Under the pieces are notes generated by a model. It was not told the origin of the DNA, did no database searches, and was given only the letters and a program-made list of their open reading frames with translations. A DNA stretch of 64,000 nt, taken from Evansella sp. AB-P1 (lineage in GTDB: Bacteria > Bacillota > Bacilli > Bacillales > Salisediminibacteriaceae). The DNA is taken from the NCBI RefSeq assembly GCF_029688925.1, contig NZ_JARUKY010000009.1, positions 62,001 to 126,000 of the forward strand, in the 5' to 3' direction. A program made the position numbers and the translations under genes. Shown here piece after piece: positions 51,943 to 60,325 of the stretch. Positions within the stretch are counted from its first letter, which is position 1; each line of letters opens with the position of its first letter.

Positions 51943-52917
51943 TTAAAGGTTAATCTCTATAATTAATTCTGGTAATGTATCAAAATAATAATTGACATAT
52001 CTTTCATAAACAAGTTCTGAAAGGAGATCATTTCTTACCTCTTCAAAAGGGATGACTTGGATATCCTCTACTTTAATAATATGGTACCCATACTCTGTTT
52101 TTACTGGTTCGCCAATTTCGTCTATTTCTTGTTGTAAAATGGCTTCTTTAAATTCTTGAACGAGTTGAATAATAAAGGTGTCTTCATACCTTCCTTCACT
52201 TTCGACACTAGCTTGGTCATCGGAATACTCCACTGCTAATTCGTTTATATCAGCACCAGCTTCAATCTGTTCATAAAGAGCCCTTGCTTCTTCCAATGCC
52301 TCTTCTTCCGTACGAGTTTCCACCATTTCCCCAGCCTCATTCATTTCTTCTGTAGAAATTAAAATATGGGAAAATGTTGCTGTCGTTAATTCCTCTGTTA
52401 CTTCATCATAAAAATCAGTTAACTCCTCTTCCTCTATTTGATCACGGAAGTAGGATTCTATTTTGAACATTGCAGTTAACGTTTCGCGAATTTCCTCTTC
52501 TGACAAATCCAACGTATTATACGCATCCTCAATCACTTCTTCTCCATAATATACTTCAAATTGATCCCACAATAAGTCCATTTGTTCGTGAATCCAATCG
52601 TCTTCTTCTACTAATTCACTTATTATTTTCTCCATAATGAACTCTTGAATTATATCTACACGATAGCCTTCTTCATTTATTGGAACTTCAGGATTAAGAA
52701 AGGCTTGTACAGATAAAAATGTTGCAAATTCTTCCCCTGTAATAACTCCACCATCATATTCTGCAACGATATTTTCTCCAAGGTTAGAACGATCTAGCTC
52801 TGGAAAGCCAAAGCTCGTCTCATCAACACTATTATTATTACTACAAGCGCTAACTAGCATTAATACTAGAAGACCTAAAACAAATGTATTTCTTACGTTC
52901 TTTAAGGTTAATTTCAC
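51943..52917 (-). CDS. PrsA/SurA-like peptidyl-prolyl isomerase lipoprotein
   Basis: 324 residues. The lipoprotein signal VLGLLVLMLVSACSNNNS places the lipid Cys at about residue 25. A SurA_N-like helical region follows (residues 40-165). The parvulin (rotamase) domain is marked by ATFSHILISTEE, EYSDDQASVESEGRYE and EIGEPVKTEYGYHIIKVEDI. It is very acidic. Lipid-anchored foldases of this type help secreted proteins fold outside the membrane. The canonical parvulin Cys is absent, as in other PrsA proteins. Monocistronic. Confidence 0.9.
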   Translation of the reverse strand: MKLTLKNVRNTFVLGLLVLMLVSACSNNNSVDETSFGFPELDRSNLGENIVAEYDGGVITGEEFATFLSVQAFLNPEVPINEEGYRVDIIQEFIMEKIISELVEEDDWIHEQMDLLWDQFEVYYGEEVIEDAYNTLDLSEEEIRETLTAMFKIESYFRDQIEEEELTDFYDEVTEELTTATFSHILISTEEMNEAGEMVETRTEEEALEEARALYEQIEAGADINELAVEYSDDQASVESEGRYEDTFIIQLVQEFKEAILQQEIDEIGEPVKTEYGYHIIKVEDIQVIPFEEVRNDLLSELVYERYVNYYFDTLPELIIEINL

Positions 52918-53124
52918 TCTCGTTACACCTCATTCAAATTATTAAAATTCTATTAAACTTATTTTAACATTAATCTAGGTTAAAAAACTTAACAACCTTC
53001 TAAAAATAAAAGTTTGGCTAAAAACTCCTACTTTACTTGTCGAATCAAAACCATTCATTTAAGAAAAGTGCATAGAGCTAGACATCTTTCAAAGTGAAAA
53101 TTTTATCTTATCTTTCACAGAAAA

Positions 53125-53160
53125 AAACCTATCGTGCTATACACTAGCCACAATAGGTTT
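53125..53160 (-). terminator. Terminator of the LnrLMN-like operon
   Basis: AAACCTAT and ATAGGTTT form an 8-bp stem with a 20-base loop that has internal pairing. Minus-strand reading continues TTTTTT. It lies about 45 bases after the stop at 53203. Confidence 0.75.
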
Positions 53161-53202
53161 CCGTTGAGAACAAAGATCCCGACACCATTATTTCTTACTA
53201 AT

Positions 53203-54303
53203 TTATCGACGTTCCATAAGATTGATACCTACTCCCATACAGACGACCCCGAATAAAACCATAAAACTTAATGGTGTTACCATGTCTAGAACACTATAGT
53301 CATATATGGCTGCTCCCTTTAAAGTGTCCATTGCATAAAAGATAGGCATTCCTTTGGAAAGCAGAAGCATAATATCATTTGTCACTATTTCAATTGGCCA
53401 AAAAGCACCCCCTAGCATGGCAATTGCAGTTGCAACAATTGGTATAATGGCTTGAAGCTGCTGTGATGTTCTTACTAAACCGATTAAAAGCATACCAAGA
53501 GAGACAATAGCAAACGTATAGCAGCCGATAATTACTAGCATAGTCCCATAGCGGTTTCCTAAGTCAAAGCCTAACACTTGCTGAAATAATAGGAACACAA
53601 CAATAATTTGTGCATACCCAATCATAAAGCAGTACAGCAAATGTCCTAAGTAAACCTCCCATTTACGTAACGGGGAAACAATGAGTCGATTCCACGTCCC
53701 CCACTTTTTTTCCTCTGCTACATTCATTAAGCTAAAAAGAATGGTATAGATGACGAAAAATAATGTCATTCCAAATAAAACTTGAAGTCGTTCATCATGA
53801 ATAAAGGAACCATCTACCCCTTCTATGGATGAGCTAGTTACTGTAAGAACAGGTTCTTCCATTGCTTGAGTAACGTCAGAACGAAAGTCTATTCCTACTC
53901 CACTATTTTCAATCTCTCTCAGTCGTAATTCCTCCATAAAGACTTGATTTACATAATTATCCACGATATAGCGTGTTTGTTCCTCTGCAGCCAATAGTAT
54001 CCGGTAATCCTCCTCCATTAATTGGAGTGCAAGACTAACCTCCCCAGTCGCTACAGCATTTCTTGCCTCAGACTCCTCCATCCATTCAAAGTGGAAAACA
54101 TCTGATTCATTTAACATATCTAACCATGCATCTCTTTCCTCTTCCCCAAGAGATTCATGGGAATACGTGTAGACGGTCAGTTGATTGGTAGAATGAATTC
54201 CAGCAATAAAAAATACAAATACAACCGTTAATAGAAACATAGCTAATACTAAGATAGGTGCCCTTCGAAATCTCTGCCACTGTAATAGAAAAACTGATTT
54301 CAT
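53203..54303 (-). CDS. lnrN: ABC-2 type permease, LnrN-like
   Basis: 366 residues. One N-terminal helix (LVLAMFLLTVVFVFFIAGI), a large extracytoplasmic acidic domain (about residues 35-170), then five helices including the ABC-2 signature region EEKKWGTWNRLIVSPLRKWEVYLGHLL. The start overlaps the lnrM-like stop by four bases. In B. subtilis LnrLMN exports linearmycins and related polyenes. Gene order and sizes match, but substrate here is not proven. Confidence 0.85.
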   Translation of the reverse strand: MKSVFLLQWQRFRRAPILVLAMFLLTVVFVFFIAGIHSTNQLTVYTYSHESLGEEERDAWLDMLNESDVFHFEWMEESEARNAVATGEVSLALQLMEEDYRILLAAEEQTRYIVDNYVNQVFMEELRLREIENSGVGIDFRSDVTQAMEEPVLTVTSSSIEGVDGSFIHDERLQVLFGMTLFFVIYTILFSLMNVAEEKKWGTWNRLIVSPLRKWEVYLGHLLYCFMIGYAQIIVVFLLFQQVLGFDLGNRYGTMLVIIGCYTFAIVSLGMLLIGLVRTSQQLQAIIPIVATAIAMLGGAFWPIEIVTNDIMLLLSKGMPIFYAMDTLKGAAIYDYSVLDMVTPLSFMVLFGVVCMGVGINLMERR

Positions 54304-55577
54304 GATGAGGCCGACCTCCTCTTTGGAAAAATAAACACACTAACAATTAATAGAAGAATAAATGTACCTACTATTCTGCTTAGGGGTGAAATTAATGTAC
54401 TCATTTCTAACCCTTGCATCCATTGTAAGTAAGCTGTTAACGCTGCACCATTTGGTGTCCAGTTTCCAATTGTAGCTACCATCGCTGGCATATCTGATGT
54501 TGGAAAAAAACTTCCTCCAACAAAGGCAAAGAGGCTTACTAATCCTCCAGAGAAGATATGAGAAACGGAATCGCTATTTAAACGAATGGCAATAGATGTT
54601 AAAAGTGTAGCCACTCCACCGACGCATAAAGCTACAACGATAGATATAAATCCCATGCCTAACCAAAACTCTATTGTTTTTCCCCTAAATGCGCCAAAAA
54701 TAAGGGTAGATAAGCTAAATAATATAACTAACTGTATTAGGGTAATCATGGCAGCAGAAATGGTTTTCCCACCTAAATACATGTAAGAAGGCTTACCGGA
54801 AAGCAAGATCCGATTAAATGTGTGATTCCTTTTCTCAACATAGGCTTTACTGGATATAGTAGCACCTACGAAAAGAACGAACATAACAGCCATTCCTATC
54901 GTGTAATATTGAAAGGAGTTAATAGGTTCTCCAGCAGAAATAGTTTCCGTTCCTCCTAAGTTCCTATCTATGGTAGATTCTCTAGCTGTATTCTCCCCAA
55001 GTGTTAAGGAAATAGCTGTTTCAAAATTAAGGTTGTGTGCAAAGCCATCAATAATGTCTTGAAACATACTTGCATATAAAGAACCATAATCATTTACTGT
55101 TATTTGTAGGTTACTCCCATCTCCTTGGTTCAATAGCATTTTATGCAAGCTGTCGTACGTAAAGTTTTCTGGAATCGTAAGGACCGCTACAATATTCCCA
55201 TCCATTAATTCCTTTTCTGCTTCTTCTTCACCAAGCTCCATTACATGTATCATGTCCTGAAGGCTTTCTTCTTCTAACATATTTGTTAATAAGTGATATG
55301 GACTAATTTCAGAGGCAACTACTTGAAGTTCAGTATGCACCTCTTCTGGAAAACCTAATTCATGTAGCTCTTCACTAAATTTCTCTATTCCCACTTGCTC
55401 ATTATCGTTAATAACCATGGCCACATCCATATTTAATTCGCCCGTATCTCCACCTAGTACTCCTCTTAAAGCGAAGCCTAAAATCCCAATTAAAATAAAG
55501 GGCATAAAGAGAAGAACAATTAATTCCGTTCTGTCACGAGCTATGACGAGAATATCCTTCTTTAAAAAATCTATCAT
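54300..55577 (-). CDS. lnrM: ABC-2 type permease, LnrM-like
   Basis: 425 residues with the same architecture: a first helix (ELIVLLFMPFILIGILGFAL), a long extracytoplasmic domain, then five to six helices with VEKRNHTFNRILLSGKPSYMYLGGK as the ABC-2 loop. It follows the ATPase gene by 16 bases. Heterodimer partner of the next permease. Slightly longer than B. subtilis LnrM because of the outer domain. Confidence 0.85.
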   Translation of the reverse strand: MIDFLKKDILVIARDRTELIVLLFMPFILIGILGFALRGVLGGDTGELNMDVAMVINDNEQVGIEKFSEELHELGFPEEVHTELQVVASEISPYHLLTNMLEEESLQDMIHVMELGEEEAEKELMDGNIVAVLTIPENFTYDSLHKMLLNQGDGSNLQITVNDYGSLYASMFQDIIDGFAHNLNFETAISLTLGENTARESTIDRNLGGTETISAGEPINSFQYYTIGMAVMFVLFVGATISSKAYVEKRNHTFNRILLSGKPSYMYLGGKTISAAMITLIQLVILFSLSTLIFGAFRGKTIEFWLGMGFISIVVALCVGGVATLLTSIAIRLNSDSVSHIFSGGLVSLFAFVGGSFFPTSDMPAMVATIGNWTPNGAALTAYLQWMQGLEMSTLISPLSRIVGTFILLLIVSVFIFPKRRSASS

Positions 55578-55593
55578 CGTTTCTCCTCCCCCT

Positions 55594-56526
55594 TTAATCT
55601 CTAAGCTTACGACCTGTTAAATGTAGGAATACATCTTCTAACGTAGGAATTTGTACATTAACATTTAATATTTGCGCATGATGACGTTCTGCTATTTGGA
55701 ATACTGTTCCTAGTAACCTGCTCCCTTTTGGAACAATAAGCTTTAAACCTTTCTCCGTTTCTAGTGCTTGAAGAATTGATTTATTCCCTTCAAGCTCCTT
55801 GAAAAGCTTCGGATGTTGACGATCTAAATCGATTAAGATCGTTTCCTCTCCAGACAGAATACTTTTCAATTCCTCTTTTGTTCCGGAAGCAATAACTCTA
55901 CCGTGATCCATAATATAAACCCGATCACATAATCTTTCCACTTCCTCCATGTAATGGCTTGTATACAATACGGCTAATCCTTTTTTCTGATTTAACTCTC
56001 TCACAGTTTCAAGAATATGACTCCTTGATTGAGGATCTATTCCAACAGTTGGTTCATCCATAATAAGGATCTCTGGTTCATGAAGCATGGCAGCTGCCAT
56101 ATTAACACGCCGCTTCATTCCTCCAGAATAGGTTGTTACTACTTCCTTTTGTCGATCCTTTAATCCCACTAGTTCTATAACCTCTTGTACTTTTGATTCC
56201 AATAACTTTCCTCTAAGACCATATATCCTTCCAAAAAACTTTAAATTTTCGTAAGCAGTCAACTCTTCGTACAATGCAATTTCTTGTGGAACAACCCCCA
56301 ATACTTGGCGCATATTCGTTGGATCCTTTATTATACTTCTCCCATGTAGCCTTACATCTCCAGAGGTTGGCTTAACTAACGAGGAAATCATGGAAATGGT
56401 TGTTGATTTCCCAGCCCCATTTGGTCCAAGTAACCCAATGGATTCCCCTTTATCCATGTATAAATTAACACCGTCCACAGCTGTTTTCCCTTTAAAAATC
56501 TTTCGCAATTCTTCCGTCTCTAGCAT
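55594..56526 (-). CDS. lnrL: ABC transporter ATPase, LnrL-like
   Basis: The start is ATG 56526 (MLETEELRKIFKGKTAVDG) with GGGAGG upstream; the frame extends earlier without a site. 310 residues. GPNGAGKST, YSGGMKRRVNMAAAM, ILIMDEPTVGIDP and TSHYMEEVERLCDRVYIMDHG are the drug-exporter ATPase motifs. The C-terminal DUF4162-like extension ends VQIPTLEDVFLHLTGR. The corresponding two-component genes lie upstream, separated by a tandem repeat array. Confidence 0.9.
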   Translation of the reverse strand: MLETEELRKIFKGKTAVDGVNLYMDKGESIGLLGPNGAGKSTTISMISSLVKPTSGDVRLHGRSIIKDPTNMRQVLGVVPQEIALYEELTAYENLKFFGRIYGLRGKLLESKVQEVIELVGLKDRQKEVVTTYSGGMKRRVNMAAAMLHEPEILIMDEPTVGIDPQSRSHILETVRELNQKKGLAVLYTSHYMEEVERLCDRVYIMDHGRVIASGTKEELKSILSGEETILIDLDRQHPKLFKELEGNKSILQALETEKGLKLIVPKGSRLLGTVFQIAERHHAQILNVNVQIPTLEDVFLHLTGRKLRD

Positions 56527-56741
56527 GAAGCATGCCTCCCTTTTCACTTCTATTTTTCCACGGAAAATGATTCCGCCCTTTTTGTAATATGTCATTTGGA
56601 CTCTTTCATTTATGTATTTATCTTATATGAGAAAAAACATAGCTCCTAGTATCCTCCGTCACATAATAATTTTCCTTTCGTGACTTTAGTCATTTTTCTG
56701 AAAGACTTTTATAGGATTCTCTACTCATACTAATGAATTTG

Positions 56742-56845
56742 GCACCATGGAGGATGAAAATACTCAATAAGGTGGTTCATCCGTTCTATTTTGAGGGTAG
56801 ACCGCCGATGCAAGTGGAGATTTGCACCATGGGAGGTGAAAATGT
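56742..56845 (+). repeat. Dispersed GCACCATGGAGG-type repeat block beside array C
   Basis: GCACCATGGAGGATGAAAAT and GGTAGACCGCCGATGCAAGT recur, inverted, at about 16405-16485. The block contains two copies of the GCACCATGG(G/A)AGG.TGAAAAT motif, 84 bases apart. It borders the large hairpin array, as the copy at 16.4 kb borders the short one. Confidence 0.7.
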
Positions 56846-56869
56846 TCTTTCTAAAGTATACTACCTTCC

Positions 56870-57530
56870 GTCATTTCTTCCTTTTCCTGTTTGCAGGCTC
56901 ATTAGCTGCCTTCTATACTACTGCAAACTTGTTTTTCCGATTTGCAGGCTCATTTGCGTCCTTCTATACTTCTGCAAACCTTCCTTTTCCGATTTGCAGG
57001 CTCATTGACGACCTTCTATATTACCGCAAACTTATTTTTCCGATTTGCAGGCTTATTGGCGTCCTTCTATACTACTGCAAACCTTGCTTTTCCGATTTGC
57101 AGGCTTATTGGCGTCCTTCTATATTACTGCAAACTTATTTTTCCGATTTGCAGGCTTATTGGCGTCCTTCTATACTACTGCAAACCTTGCTTTTCCGATT
57201 TGCAGGCTTATTGGCTGCCTTCTATACTACTGCAAACTTGTTTTTCCGATTTGCAGGCTCATTGGCTGCCTTCTATACTACTGCAAACTTGTTTTTCCGA
57301 TTTGCAGGCTCATTGGCTGCCTTCTATACTACTGCAAACCTTCTTTTTCCGATTTGCAGGCTTATTGACGAACTTCTATATTACCGCAAACCTTCTTTTT
57401 CCGATTTGCAGGCTTATTGACGAACTTCTATATCACCGCAAACCTTCCTTTTCCTGTTTGCAGGCTTATTGACGAACTTCTATATTACCGCAAACCTTCT
57501 TTTTCTCCATTTGCTGGTACATAGGCTGCT
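56870..57530 (+). repeat. Tandem hairpin-repeat array C (about twelve 51-53 bp units)
   Basis: The GCAGG motif recurs at 56893, 56944, 56996, 57047, 57099, 57150, 57202, 57253, 57304, 57356, 57408 and 57460, with a degenerate copy at 57513. The steps are 51, 52, 51, 52, 51, 52, 51, 51, 52, 52, 52 and 53. Each unit has CTGCAAA (or CCGCAAA) and TTTGCAGG arms around a T-rich 13-base loop, then a linker TATTGG(C/T)...CCTTCTATA. All three forward frames are open because no stop occurs in the unit. The array splits the lnrK-like and lnrL-like genes. No other coding sequence is seen at 56596-57590. Confidence 0.92.
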
Positions 57531-57590
57531 TCTTTCGTATTTTCAGGAAGACCTAGAAAGTTAGAATACTAAATAGAAAGAAAACAGACA

Positions 57591-57629
57591 AAGGGAACAA
57601 CGTTTAGTTGAACATCACGTTGTTCCCTT
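57591..57629 (-). terminator. Terminator after the lnrK-like regulator
   Basis: AAGGGAACAACGT and ACGTTGTTCCCTT form a perfect 13-bp hairpin. Minus-strand reading continues TTGTCTGTTTTC. It begins 4 bases after the regulator stop, so the two-component genes and transporter genes have separate transcripts. Confidence 0.87.
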
Positions 57630-57632
57630 ACC

Positions 57633-58265
57633 TCATACAATATTTCTCCGTATAGCATAAATAGCAATTTGCGTCCTGTCTCTTAGCTCTAATTTATCCA
57701 AAATAATGCTTATATGATTTTTAATTGTACCTACCGATAAGCCTAGCTCCTCTGAAATTTCCTTATTACTTCTCCCTTCACCAATTCTTCGTATAATATC
57801 AAGTTCACGAGGGGTAATGGACGGATCAGCTCCTTCACTTGCTTCTTTATTAATTAGCTTTGGCATCACCTTTGCTGCCACTTGATCCTGTAGCATAATT
57901 CCACCAGATAAACAGCTACGAATAGAACGAATCAATTCTTCCGGTTCTGCATCCTTTAGCATATAGCCCCTAGCCCCACTCTTCAGTGCCTCTAACGCAT
58001 ACTTATCATCATTAAAGGTTGTTAAAATGAGCACCTTCCGTTCTGGCCAACGAGAATGAATAATTCTACTTGCCTCTAAGCCATCCATGACGGGCATACG
58101 AATATCAAGGATAATAAGATCAAATTGGTGGGTTTCGCATAAAGTAACAGCATCCTTACCATTACTAGCTTCACCTGTAACCTTCAGCTCTGGATCCGTT
58201 TCTATCATCATTTTCAAGCCTTGACGAACCATCCCCTGATCCTCTGCTAACAATATTCGAATCAT
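57633..58265 (-). CDS. lnrK: NarL/LuxR response regulator, LnrK-like
   Basis: 210 residues. Receiver domain with acidic pocket (LLAEDQGMVRQGL), phospho-acceptor Asp in FDLIILDIRMPVMDG and conserved Lys in MLKDAEPEE. The C-terminal HTH is ITPRELDIIRRIGEGRSNKEISEELGLSVGTIKNH. It is cognate to the overlapping kinase and expected to activate the ABC genes. B. subtilis LnrK shares this layout. Start ATG 58265 with GGGAGGAAGAGGAA upstream. Confidence 0.92.
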   Translation of the reverse strand: MIRILLAEDQGMVRQGLKMMIETDPELKVTGEASNGKDAVTLCETHQFDLIILDIRMPVMDGLEASRIIHSRWPERKVLILTTFNDDKYALEALKSGARGYMLKDAEPEELIRSIRSCLSGGIMLQDQVAAKVMPKLINKEASEGADPSITPRELDIIRRIGEGRSNKEISEELGLSVGTIKNHISIILDKLELRDRTQIAIYAIRRNIV

Positions 58266-59406
58266 TTCCTCTTCCTCCCTCCATCACCAACGGTAAGGTA
58301 CCTCTTACAATAAACTTTCCACCATATTGATTTACTTCTAACACTCCACCAACCTGCTCAACTCGTTCTTTCATTGATGATAATCCAAATCCTTCTCTAT
58401 ATGTAGACTGATCTTCATTTGTTTCATTCGTTACTTCAAAGCGAAAGGCTGTTCCTCCTGGAGCTTCAAATAAAATATCAACCTCTTTTCTCTTCCCGTG
58501 CTTCATCATGTTCGTTAATGCTTCTTGAACGCTTCGATAAACAACGACAGCCTGGTCATTACCAAGTGGTGCAGATAATGCTCCATGCTTAACAGTAAAG
58601 TGTACTCGAATAAAGCTCTCCACCTCAAGCTTTCGAATGAGACTAATGATTGCTGATAAGCCACCAGCATCGTCCTCTTTCAGTGCTTTTACCGCTTTTC
58701 TCGTTTCCTCTAAGCTTTCTTTTGCTAACATTTTTAAATCGTTTACACGTTCTTTTTTATCATTGTCTGTTTCCATACGAAAAACCTCAAGCTGCATTAA
58801 TAACGCTGTTAGCTTATGTCCAACCGAATCATGAATGTCTCTTGCAATTTGTCCTCGTTCCTCTTGCCGTGCAAGCTGTTCACTAGTTGCTAACCGCCGC
58901 TTCATAAGTCGATATTCACTAAGAAAGGCTTCATTTCTTGCAGAAACCTCTTCCTCCAGCTGTAATGTATTACGGTATATTACGAATGCCGTTCCAAGTA
59001 AAACTGCATAGATGACTGTAAATAATGGTGGAAAAACAGCGTATCCAAAAAAATGAGGGACTAGCGCACCAACAAACAGGATGCCACCAACAATAGCGCC
59101 TTGAATGGAACGAAGGCGATATATAGCTTTCCCTGCAAGGATAGAAAAAACAAAGAGGATATAATAATTCAACTCACCTTCTTTTTCTGGCCATAGTACT
59201 ACTATTGCTAAAATCGACACAACGGATAAAAGAACTGTTAATACTCCTTTGTTTTTTCTAAATAAAGGACATAGAAAAAACAGAGCAAAAAAGAAGGCTG
59301 TTCCTAAAATTCTCTCAGGCATTTCATTTATAGGTAACGAATAATGCGTAATTGCAAGATTCCACGAAATCACAAGAACTATTAACCAAATCCAAAATGA
59401 ACCCAT
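58171..59406 (-). CDS. lnrJ: Sensor histidine kinase (HisKA_3), LnrJ-like, with long overlap into the regulator gene
   Basis: 411 codons. About five or six N-terminal helices form a membrane sensor. Then EERGQIARDIHDSVGHKLTALLMQ carries the phospho-accepting His, and the ATPase domain has EALTNMMKHGKRKEVDI and GFGLSSMKERVEQVGG. The domain ends at IVRGTLPLVMEGG. The last 31 residues (GNDSNIVSRGSGDG...) are read from the first 95 bases of the regulator gene in another frame. A one-base indel just before the regulator ATG would restore the usual short overlap, so the tail is probably a mutation or assembly effect. Kinase core is intact. Confidence 0.9.
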   Translation of the reverse strand: MGSFWIWLIVLVISWNLAITHYSLPINEMPERILGTAFFFALFFLCPLFRKNKGVLTVLLSVVSILAIVVLWPEKEGELNYYILFVFSILAGKAIYRLRSIQGAIVGGILFVGALVPHFFGYAVFPPLFTVIYAVLLGTAFVIYRNTLQLEEEVSARNEAFLSEYRLMKRRLATSEQLARQEERGQIARDIHDSVGHKLTALLMQLEVFRMETDNDKKERVNDLKMLAKESLEETRKAVKALKEDDAGGLSAIISLIRKLEVESFIRVHFTVKHGALSAPLGNDQAVVVYRSVQEALTNMMKHGKRKEVDILFEAPGGTAFRFEVTNETNEDQSTYREGFGLSSMKERVEQVGGVLEVNQYGGKFIVRGTLPLVMEGGRGNDSNIVSRGSGDGSSRLENDDRNGSRAEGYR

Positions 59407-59596
59407 CTCATCCCTACTTCCCGAACATTTCTCTATTCACCGTAAGTATATAGACTTTTATTTACGTTGTACAAGGGGAATTTTTATAGCTAATTCACTA
59501 TCACAATACCAAATAATATAAAATCGGGTATACTTCCAAATTAGAATTGACAGAATGACAAATTATAGAATAAAATGGTAATAAATAGAATCGAAT
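59407..59596. other. AT-rich interval upstream of the lnrJ-like gene
   Basis: Probably contains the promoter of the two-component operon on the minus strand and that of the orphan leader on the plus strand. No coding sequence or clear motif recognised. Confidence 0.4.
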
Positions 59597-59810
59597 GTGA
59601 ATATATATACAAAGAAGTTCTAATCCTATTTATTAATAAACTAACAATTGAATGTGTACTTTCGAAATCTAAATTTCCTTATTAGAGATGCCTTCAATAT
59701 ATACGTTTTAGAATAGATGATACTTCTATGTTTAGCCCAAAATGTGTTTGACTTTATGGGCGTACCTATGCCTCCAATTCTAATTACTAGAAGAAGGAGG
59801 TATTTTTTGT
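59597..59810 (+). ncRNA. Orphan ABC-F-type attenuator leader (degenerate copy)
   Basis: This segment aligns along its length with the leader at 63482-63730. Shared elements are a nine-codon GTG-started frame ending TAATCCTATT, an ATTGAA.GTG / GCCTTCAAT pair, TTTTAGAATAG, GGCGTACCTATGCCTCC, and a closing hairpin ATGCCTCC / GGAGGTAT with TTTTTT (59768-59808). No ABC-F gene follows: the next frame, ATG AAG GAT, stops after eight codons. The anti-terminator pairings are weaker than in the other copy. It may be a decayed duplicate, or it may attenuate transcription into the tct operon 500 bases downstream. Confidence 0.65.
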
Positions 59811-60325
59811 ATGAAGGATCTAGGACAGAGTACGTAAAGTTCCAAAAATAATTAATTGGGAAAGAAAAATAAATATCAGAAAATTATAAAAACTACTTGC
59901 AATAGTTTGGAACCAGAGGTAAAATATGTAACATGTGATATATCAGATATCATATATCAGTTAATTTAATGATACTCCCCCTTCTTACTGAAGATAGAAA
60001 TACTTGATACGTCTCATATCATAAAACATTAAAACTTAAACTTGTAATTGAAATACTTAAATTTATAACATTTTCCTTCTCATAAATGTAAGCGTATTCA
60101 TATCTATGGTTCTCAACAACTCTATCAATGAGATTAAAAAGGAGGGAAGAAAACTTCAGAACAACTTTATTTTTAAGGGGGAATGGAGGAATGAACTGTC
60201 AGAAGCTACAGGATAGTTTAGGAGTACCAATATCAATATTTAGCTAATCTAGTTTGTATGACGTATGCGTAGGTTTTTTTATCAAACAATGAGATTGATA
60301 GATCAATTAAAAATGGAGGAAAAAA
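59811..60325 (+). other. Long gene-free leader region of tctCBA
   Basis: About 500 bases without credible coding sequence. At 59936-59959 there is a cluster of TGATATATCA-like palindromes (TGATATATCA, GATATC, TATATCA) that looks like an operator for an unidentified regulator. A cre box lies at 60086-60101. ATG-like starts with GGAGG near 60190 open only short frames. Confidence 0.45.
60086..60101 (+). promoter_or_regulatory. cre box (CcpA site) upstream of tctCBA
   Basis: ATGTAAGCGTATTCAT matches the Bacillus cre consensus WTGNNARCGNWWWCAW at every position. It lies about 225 bases upstream of tctC. This predicts carbon catabolite control of tricarboxylate uptake, as known for citrate uptake genes in B. 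subtilis. Confidence 0.75.

Noticed and set aside
56791-57472. Repeat protein of about 170-210 residues with FAGSLAAFYTTANLFFR-like units
   Set aside because: All three forward frames are open across the same units, unit length varies between 51 and 52 so the frame would drift, no ribosome binding site is present, and hydrophobic repeats of this kind follow simply from the DNA unit.
56870-57530. CRISPR array
   Set aside because: Units are regularly spaced and contain a palindrome, but the 'spacers' are nearly identical to each other and no cas genes are in view. It is a minisatellite-type array.
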